Positions 6,309-11,209 of a DNA stretch of 11,209 bases are shown here, one piece after another. Position numbers and translations under genes: made by a program. How positions within the stretch are numbered: the stretch's first letter is position 1; every line of letters begins with the position of its first letter. The DNA is taken from positions 1 through 11,209 of the forward strand of contig SFCY01000074.1 of NCBI GenBank assembly GCA_004558865.1, read 5' to 3'. The notes under the pieces were generated by a model. That model saw nothing but the letters and a program-made list of their open reading frames with translations, made no database searches and was not told where the DNA came from. Origin of the DNA: Bacteroidales bacterium. GTDB lineage: Bacteria; Bacteroidota; Bacteroidia; Bacteroidales; Bacteroidaceae.

Positions 6309-6932
6309 TCATTTTCCATTGGCGAGCAGGAGCCTCAAGGCGGGCATCCAGTCCTCCCCGTTCTTTGGACAGAGGGTTGTCATGCCCAGCTCGCTGGCCG
6401 CCATGCAGTTCCTTGCCCCGTCGTCGATGAAGACACACTCTTGGGGCTGTATCCTCTCCTGGGCCAAGACGTGGCGGAAGAGCCTCTCGTCGGGTTTCAT
6501 CATCCCCACCTCGAAGCTGCGGTAGAGGACGTCGAAATAGTCGCCCAAAGGCGTGCCATAGGCAAACTCCGAGTCGGTCCACCGGGCCACGAAGCCATTG
6601 GTGTTGGAGAGGAGTATCAGTCGGTAGCCCTCCTTGCGCAGCCTGCGCAGATGGTCGAGCTTGCGCCGGGGCACCTCCTTCATAAAGCCGAGCCAGCAGT
6701 GCTGGCATTCCTCCCAGCCCACATCGCGGCCCACAAGCCGCGAGAGCTGAAACCTGAACTCCTCCTCGCTGGTCTTCCCAAGTTCCAGGTCGCCGAAGAA
6801 ACCCGACTGCCTGTATGGGTTGAGCCGCTCCTCGATGTCGGCCACTCCAAGTTGTCTGAACCGTTCCAGGGCGCGCCCGAAGTCCAGCGTGACGATGACG
6901 CCGCCCAAGTCAAAGATGATGTTCCTTACCAT
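6309..6932 (-). CDS. HAD-superfamily phosphatase, YihX-like
   Basis: A 207-residue HAD hydrolase with a helical cap (about 18-85). Motif I is IIFDLGGVIV with nucleophile D8; motif II is LILLSNTN with S109; motif III is GMMKPDERLF with K146; motif IV is CVFIDDG with D170/D171. The order and wording resemble E. coli YihX (alpha-D-glucose-1-phosphate phosphatase) and related haloacid dehalogenase-like proteins. As in YihX, the position two after the nucleophile is Gly (G10) rather than the usual Asp acid/base. The substrate is not predictable: a sugar phosphate is likely, and no partner gene helps. It starts 12 nt after metH, so co-transcription with smpB-metH is likely. Confidence 0.88.
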   Translation of the reverse strand: MVRNIIFDLGGVIVTLDFGRALERFRQLGVADIEERLNPYRQSGFFGDLELGKTSEEEFRFQLSRLVGRDVGWEECQHCWLGFMKEVPRRKLDHLRRLRKEGYRLILLSNTNGFVARWTDSEFAYGTPLGDYFDVLYRSFEVGMMKPDERLFRHVLAQERIQPQECVFIDDGARNCMAASELGMTTLCPKNGEDWMPALRLLLANGK

Positions 6933-6944
6933 TTATGATGATTG

Positions 6945-9686
6945 TCAACCGAACAAGTCCAATTTGTTTTTCCTTGCCGCCTCGATGCCCTCCAAGGCGT
7001 GCTGCCTCTGACGGTAGTCGTCGCGCAGCCGCTGGTATTCCTCGGCCAGTCGCCTAACGAACTCCTCGCGGCCATCGGGCGTGAGCAGTGCACCGACAAT
7101 GCCGGCAACCTGCGCAGCGTCGGGCACCCACACCACCAACCCGCTGTAGAGGGGCTGGAGCTTGAGGGCCACATGGGTCTTGTTGGTGGCGGCACCGCCC
7201 ACGAGCAGGGGAATGCGCATCCCGGCCTTCTCCATCTCCATGGCCACGCGGGCCATTTCCGAGAGCGAGGGTGTAATGAGGCCACTCAGCCCCACGATGT
7301 CGGCATGCCCGCTGATGGCCGTCTCCACGATTTTCTCGGCCGGAACCATGATGCCCAAGTCGGTGACCTCGTAGTTATTGCATCCCAGCACCACGCCGAC
7401 GATGTTCTTGCCTATGTCGTGCACGTCGCCCTTAACCGTGGCCAGCACCACTCTTCCGGCCGAAGCCCTCCCCCGCGTCTTCCCTGCCTCGATGTAAGGC
7501 TGCAGGAAGTCCACGGCCTGGCGCATAGTGCGCGCCGTCCTGACCACCTGGGGCAGGAACATCTTTCCCTTGCCAAACAGGTCGCCCACCTCGTTCATCC
7601 CCCTCATAAGGGGACCTCCGATGATGTCGATGGCATTGGGATAGCGTTGCAGGGCCTCCCTGAGGTCCTCCTCCATCCAATCGCCCACGCCCTTGCGCAG
7701 GGCGAGCCCCAAGCGTTGATCCACCGGCAGCTTGCGCCATCCGTCGGCGGCGGCGGCATCAGCCCCCGCCGTTCTTCCTCCCGCCTCGTCTTTCAGCCGT
7801 TCGGCCATCCTCACCAGGGCGTCGGCCGCCCCCTCGCGACGGCAGAGGATGGCGTCCTCTATCACCTTGAGCTGGTCGACGGGGATGTCGCTGTAGGTTG
7901 TCTTGGCGGCGGGGTTGAGGATGGCAAAGTCCATGCCGCACCTCACTGCGTGGTAGAGGAACACGGCGTGCATGGCCTCGCGCACGTAGTTGTTGCCCCT
8001 GAACGAGAAGCTCAGGTTACTCACTCCGCCACTAACGTGGCACAGCGGCCAACGCTCCCTGATCCACCGGGCCGCGCGCAGAAAGTCGAGTGCGCAGCGG
8101 TCGTGCTCCTCCATACCCGTGGCGATGGAGAGGATGTTGGGGTCGAAGATGATGTCCTCCTCGGCGAAGTGAGCCTTGCGCGTCAGCAGGTCGTGGCTGC
8201 GCTGGGCTATCTCTATCTTCCGCCCGTAGGTCACGGCCTGTCCTCGCTCATCGAAGAGCATCACCACCACTGCGGCCCCCATGCGCCTCAGGTCGGCGGC
8301 ATGGGCCAGGAAAGCCTCCTCGCCTTCTTTGAGCGATATGGAGTTGACGATGCACTTGCCCTGACAGCACTTCAAGGCTGCCCTCACGACCTCCCAGTCG
8401 GAGGAGTCGACCATCACGGGCACGCGGGCCACGGTGGCGTCGGTGGCAATGAGGTTGAGGAAGGTGGTCATCTCGCTGCGGGCGTCGAGCAGGGCGTCGT
8501 CCATGTTGATGTCTATGGCCAGGGCCCCGTCGTCCACCTGCTTGCGGGCTATGCCCAAGGCCTCGTCGTATCTTCTCTCGTTGATGAGCCTAAGGAACCG
8601 CCGCGAGCCGGCCACGTTGCATCGCTCGCCCACGTTGACGAGCCTGATAGCGTCGGTCTTCTCCAGCACATCCATCCCGGCCAGGCGCAGCCGGTGGTCG
8701 CGGGGGACAGGGCGGCGGGGCTGCCGTCCCCGCGCCAGGCGGGCGAGCCGGGCGGTGAACTCCTCGTCGGAGCCGCAGCAGCCGCCGATGATGTTGGCCA
8801 GTCCCCCGTCGATGTACTCTTCCATCTCCCGGGCCATCATCCCTGGTGTCTCGTCGTATTGCCCCAAGGCGTTGGGCAGCCCCGCGTTCGGGTGCACGCT
8901 CACCAGCATGGGGGCCTTGCGGGCCAGGGCGGCCACATAGGGACGGAGCTGGCGCGCCCCCAGGCCGCAGTTCAGCCCGATGGCCCAGATGCCTAAAGGC
9001 TCCACACTCGCCAGAAAGGCCTCCACGGTCTGCCCGCTCAGCGTGCGGCCCGAGGCATCGCTGATCGTGGCGCTCACCATCAGCGGCACCCGTCGGCCCA
9101 GACGGTCCATAGCGCGGCGCGCCGCGTCAACGGCGCACTTGGCGTTAAGCGTGTCGAAGCAGGTCTCGATGAGCAGCACGTCCACGCCGCCCTCCACCAA
9201 GGCCGCGGCCTGTTCCTCGAAAGCCTCGCACAGCTGGTCGTAGCCGATGGCGCGCCGCTCGGGATGGTCCACGTCGGTTCCCATGGAGAGCATCTTGTTG
9301 GTGGGTCCCATGCTGCCGGCCACGAAGCGTGGCCATTCTGGGGTGGAGGCCGCGTCAGCCTCGCGGCGGGCTATCCTCGCCCCCTCCAAGGCCATGCGCC
9401 GGGCCTCGTTGGCCAGCCCATAGTCGGCCTGCGACACCCGCTGGGCCGAAAAGGTATTGGTCTCGATCAGGTCGGCCCCCGCCTCAAGGTAGCGGCGGTG
9501 GATGCCGGCCACAATGTCGGGCCGCGTCAGGCACAGCAAGTCGTTGTCGCCCTTGAGCTGGCGATCCCAGCCTGCAAAGTCCCTCCCCCGGAAGTCCTCC
9601 TCCGAGAGTCCGCACCGCTCCAGGCGGGTGCCCATGGCCCCGTCGAGGACGATGATCTTGCTCTTTGCCGTCTCCTGAATGGTCAT
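6945..9686 (-). CDS. metH: Cobalamin-dependent methionine synthase, core form without reactivation domain
   Basis: It transfers a methyl group from 5-methyl-THF through cobalamin to homocysteine, giving methionine and THF. Domain order in 913 residues: homocysteine-binding barrel (about 8-320) with zinc ligands C240 (GLNCG), C303 and C304 (GGCCG); folate-binding barrel (about 348-630) with NVGERCNVAGS at 351-361 and VNSISLKEGEE at 447-457; an Ala/Gly-rich linker (about 633-648); cap (about 650-735); and B12 domain (about 740-870) with the cobalt-binding H756 in DVHDIG. It ends soon after the B12 domain (ARKNKLDLFG). The AdoMet-binding reactivation domain, about 330 residues in the 1227-residue E. 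coli enzyme, is missing. The ATG overlaps the smpB stop codon (ATGA). There is no separate leader, so no cobalamin riboswitch directly precedes it. Confidence 0.96.
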   Translation of the reverse strand: MTIQETAKSKIIVLDGAMGTRLERCGLSEEDFRGRDFAGWDRQLKGDNDLLCLTRPDIVAGIHRRYLEAGADLIETNTFSAQRVSQADYGLANEARRMALEGARIARREADAASTPEWPRFVAGSMGPTNKMLSMGTDVDHPERRAIGYDQLCEAFEEQAAALVEGGVDVLLIETCFDTLNAKCAVDAARRAMDRLGRRVPLMVSATISDASGRTLSGQTVEAFLASVEPLGIWAIGLNCGLGARQLRPYVAALARKAPMLVSVHPNAGLPNALGQYDETPGMMAREMEEYIDGGLANIIGGCCGSDEEFTARLARLARGRQPRRPVPRDHRLRLAGMDVLEKTDAIRLVNVGERCNVAGSRRFLRLINERRYDEALGIARKQVDDGALAIDINMDDALLDARSEMTTFLNLIATDATVARVPVMVDSSDWEVVRAALKCCQGKCIVNSISLKEGEEAFLAHAADLRRMGAAVVVMLFDERGQAVTYGRKIEIAQRSHDLLTRKAHFAEEDIIFDPNILSIATGMEEHDRCALDFLRAARWIRERWPLCHVSGGVSNLSFSFRGNNYVREAMHAVFLYHAVRCGMDFAILNPAAKTTYSDIPVDQLKVIEDAILCRREGAADALVRMAERLKDEAGGRTAGADAAAADGWRKLPVDQRLGLALRKGVGDWMEEDLREALQRYPNAIDIIGGPLMRGMNEVGDLFGKGKMFLPQVVRTARTMRQAVDFLQPYIEAGKTRGRASAGRVVLATVKGDVHDIGKNIVGVVLGCNNYEVTDLGIMVPAEKIVETAISGHADIVGLSGLITPSLSEMARVAMEMEKAGMRIPLLVGGAATNKTHVALKLQPLYSGLVVWVPDAAQVAGIVGALLTPDGREEFVRRLAEEYQRLRDDYRQRQHALEGIEAARKNKLDLFG

Positions 9687-10171
9687 ATCGCGCGGCTCAT
9701 TTTAGAGACACGGTCCATTTCCCTGCGGTCCTCCTTCTCTCTGAGGCTCTGTCGCTTGTCGTAGAGTTTCTTGCCCCGTGCCAGGGCGATGTCCACCTTG
9801 GCCCGCCCATGCTCATCGATGAAGAGCAGGGTGGGCACGATGGTGAGCCCGGGCGTCTTCACCGCCTCCTGCAGCCTGGCAATCTCCCGCTTGCGGAGCA
9901 GCAGCTTGCGCTCACGGCGCGTGGCTGGATTGGTGAGGCCGCCGTAGAAGTAGGGCGCCACATACATGTTCCTCACCCACACCTCGCCGCGCTCGATGGT
10001 GCAGTAGGAGTCTACAAGTGAGGCCTTGCCTCCTCTGATGCTCTTTATCTCCGTGCCGGTGAGCGCGATGCCCGCCGTGAGCGAGTCGAGGAAGGCATAC
10101 TCAAACTGTGCCTTCTTGTTTCTCACCTGCACGGGGCTTTTCCTTCTCGTTTCCTGTTCTTGCCTGTTCAT
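9683..10171 (-). CDS. smpB: SsrA-binding protein
   Basis: A 162-residue SmpB, the partner of tmRNA in rescuing stalled ribosomes. It has the oligonucleotide-binding barrel and the basic tail. Visible blocks: GIALTGTEIKSIR at 34-46, GEVWVRNMYVAPY at 62-74, RRERKLLLRKREI at 85-97, VDIALARGKKLYDKR at 126-140 and the tail RQSLREKEDRREMDR. The start at 10171 (MNRQEQETRRK) is chosen over an upstream in-frame codon at 10210 because it forms an ATGA overlap with the preceding DUF4375 gene and gives the family length. Its TGA stop in turn overlaps the metH ATG, so translation of three genes may be coupled. The tmRNA gene itself is not in this window. Confidence 0.96.
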   Translation of the reverse strand: MNRQEQETRRKSPVQVRNKKAQFEYAFLDSLTAGIALTGTEIKSIRGGKASLVDSYCTIERGEVWVRNMYVAPYFYGGLTNPATRRERKLLLRKREIARLQEAVKTPGLTIVPTLLFIDEHGRAKVDIALARGKKLYDKRQSLREKEDRREMDRVSKMSRAI

Positions 10172-10668
10172 ACTATCTTCACAAATTGGTCCAAATGGGC
10201 ATCCACCCACAGGCCTACGCTGCGAGTGAACTCCTCTTCTCTCTCCACAAACTCATCGTCGAGGGCATCGAACTGCGGGAACTGCTCGTAGAGGGCCATA
10301 AACTCCTCGTCCGTGCAGTCGGCCTCTATTGGTTCGTGCAGCCGCGAATAGAGTTTGTGGGCCTTGCCCACCATCGAGGCCAGGCCGTCTACTCCCCAGA
10401 GTCTCATAGCCTTGGCGAAGGGGTTGCGGAAGAAGAATGGCCCCCAGCCGTTGTGGATGAGCTGCACCCATCCGCCCTCCATCAGCTCGCCCCTTAGGGC
10501 GCGGTAGGCCAGAAGGGTGGTCTGCTGGGGCGATAACACCTCCAGCACATGGGCCGTCAGTCCTCCGCCCGCAGCCTGTTCTATGGCTTGAGCCACGGCC
10601 TCAACGAATGCCGGCGCGCCCCCTTGGGCGGCCTGCCTCAGCGAGGTGTCGGATAAGAATACTTCCAT
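10168..10668 (-). CDS. DUF4375-family protein (DMP19-like)
   Basis: This 166-residue cytoplasmic protein has no signal peptide or membrane segment. The centre LLAYRALRGELMEGGWVQL (52-70) and IHNGWGPFFFRNPFAKAM (71-88) are the DUF4375 signature, followed by GKAHKLYSRL and a very acidic stretch (about 118-147: TDEEFMALYEQF, DALDDEFVEREEEF). The family includes the C-terminal part of Neisseria DMP19, described as a DNA mimic; whether that applies here is unknown. The start MEVFLSDTSL at 10668 fits the family. An in-frame ATG at 10746 would add 26 Arg/Lys-rich residues and lies only about 35 nt from the predicted transcription start, so it cannot be excluded. It is the first gene of the smpB-metH operon and ends in an ATGA overlap with smpB. 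Confidence 0.82.
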   Translation of the reverse strand: MEVFLSDTSLRQAAQGGAPAFVEAVAQAIEQAAGGGLTAHVLEVLSPQQTTLLAYRALRGELMEGGWVQLIHNGWGPFFFRNPFAKAMRLWGVDGLASMVGKAHKLYSRLHEPIEADCTDEEFMALYEQFPQFDALDDEFVEREEEFTRSVGLWVDAHLDQFVKIV

Positions 10669-10786
10669 AGTTGGGTTGGTACGTTGTCTTGGGGGTTGCC
10701 CCTCGCGCTTCGAACGGCCACGTCCTACACGCTTTGACGGAGGCATGGGGCGTACGAAAGAAAGGCAGCACCCCCTTGTTTGGGCG

Positions 10787-10817
10787 CAAAAGTAACAAAT
10801 ATATTCCGTTTGGCAAA
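10787..10817 (-). promoter_or_regulatory. Consensus Bacteroidetes promoter for the DUF4375-smpB-metH operon
   Basis: On the minus strand TTTG (10817-10814) is followed after exactly 19 nt by TACTTTTG (10794-10787), matching the -33 TTTG / -7 TAnnTTTG sigma-ABfr consensus and spacing. Transcription would begin near 10780, giving a leader of about 110 nt to the preferred ATG at 10668. That leader is too short for a typical cobalamin riboswitch of about 200 nt and shows no recognised aptamer. Confidence 0.75.
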
Positions 10818-11110
10818 CTGTTTCCACGTTTTTTTGGCTTGGCCCGCCCATTATGTCGCCGTCTATGACCTACTCTTCGGTACTGTCGTGGTCGTTGGTC
10901 AATATGGCGCGGTACATGTATTCCATGCCGGGCAGGATAACTGCGCCATCAGCTATGCCACCTCCACCGAAAGATGGTCCCCTGGCCGGCTTGACACCAG
11001 CCGCTTATATCCAGCGCAACAAGATCAAGAATGCAAAGACTCTGTTCGACAACAACCCTCAGTGCCCGTAAGTGTGCCTTCAACGACTACAGCAACTTTG
11101 TGAGGGCTTC
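10818..11110. other. Non-genic stretch with a possible gene remnant
   Basis: No complete gene is seen. On the minus strand an open frame without a start runs from 11004 to a TAG at 10870-10872 (44 codons). It includes PSFGGGGIADGAVILPGM and EYMYRAILTNDHDSTEE, which reads like the end of a protein. A stop at 11005-11007 precedes it, and beyond that the same frame continues FAFLILLRWI. I do not recognise it. The plus strand is also open here but its peptides look like the reverse of the same sequence. It directly adjoins the 100-bp repeat. Confidence 0.3.
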
Positions 11111-11209
11111 AAGGCTGGTTCTATAAATTAGGTCGAGTCGTATTGGGCTTACGCCCACCTTTTCTCGCCATGGCAGAGTCCAAGCGAGCTTGGCTCTGCT
11201 CATTTGGCT
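11111..11209 (+). repeat. Right copy of the ~100-bp structured repeat, cut by the window end
   Basis: This is the reverse complement of 288-387, 99 versus 100 nt. The large hairpin (11170-11203) is stronger here: ATG with CAT, GCAGAG with CTCTGC and CCAAGC with GCTTGG all pair, with two bulged T residues. A second hairpin TGGGC/GCCCA with loop TTAC lies in the divergent core (about 11142-11155). From the ATG at 11170 a frame MAESKRAWLCSFG runs to the window end; the left copy gives MAEFKQAWLCSFG, so both are open, but both differences change the amino acid. The repeat probably continues past the window end. Confidence 0.8.

Noticed and set aside
6942..8996. 684-codon plus-strand open frame
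   Set aside because: It is antisense to metH, His/Gly/Val-rich as expected from reverse-reading a GC-rich gene, with no recognisable domain.
10172..10210. Longer SmpB start at 10210
   Set aside because: The extra residues overlap the DUF4375 gene and are not seen in SmpB; the 10171 start gives the ATGA overlap and normal length.
9687..10780. Cobalamin or SAM riboswitch controlling metH
   Set aside because: metH overlaps smpB by 4 nt and the operon leader is only about 110 nt, with no B12-box-like or SAM aptamer sequence seen.
10780..11103. 107-codon plus-strand frame at the right end
   Set aside because: It starts inside the minus-strand promoter, has low protein-like character and no recognised domain.
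288..11209. Whole window as an intact mobile element with terminal inverted repeats
   Set aside because: The content is conserved housekeeping genes without transposase, and the repeats look like dispersed structured elements rather than transposon ends.

Overview
The window looks like a Bacteroidales chromosome, probably a fairly GC-rich Prevotellaceae-type genome. The evidence is family-level: a secreted GH2 beta-galactosidase with DUF4982 and GH2 C-terminal domains, a DUF4375 protein, promoters of the Bacteroidetes -33/-7 type (TTTG, 19 nt, TAnnTTTG), no clear Shine-Dalgarno sites, and a decayed tyrosine recombinase of the Bacteroidetes arm-domain type. No species can be named from the sequence alone.

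All intact genes are on the minus strand and read from right to left. A consensus promoter (10787-10817) precedes a tightly packed group: a DUF4375 protein, smpB (trans-translation), metH (B12-dependent methionine synthase, core modules only) and a YihX-like HAD phosphatase. The first two junctions are ATGA overlaps and the third gap is 12 nt. A small secreted protein of unknown function follows. Next comes a second close group: map (methionine aminopeptidase), tsaD (tRNA t6A synthesis), a standalone CinA C-terminal domain protein (NMN deamidase type) and the secreted GH2 beta-galactosidase, with 23, 9 and 9 nt gaps. A tRNA-Arg(UCU) with its own -7 box and an encoded CCA lies beyond the GH2 gene. 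The core is therefore mostly translation, tRNA modification and one-carbon/cofactor maintenance, with one secreted glycosidase at the end.

The two edges are different. The left 720 bases hold a GC-rich tandem hairpin repeat, a roughly 100-bp structured repeat, a frameshifted remnant of an integrase N-terminus, and three helically phased TGGTATCACA repeats facing the 3' end of the tRNA. The right 390 bases hold a non-genic stretch with a possible gene remnant, then a second copy of the 100-bp repeat in opposite orientation, which runs into the window end. A normal housekeeping block is thus enclosed by an inverted pair of repeats and by traces of past integration. I do not see a complete defence, conjugation or phage system. 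The most notable material is the flanking repeat family, the tRNA-linked integrase scar and the core-only MetH inside an smpB operon.
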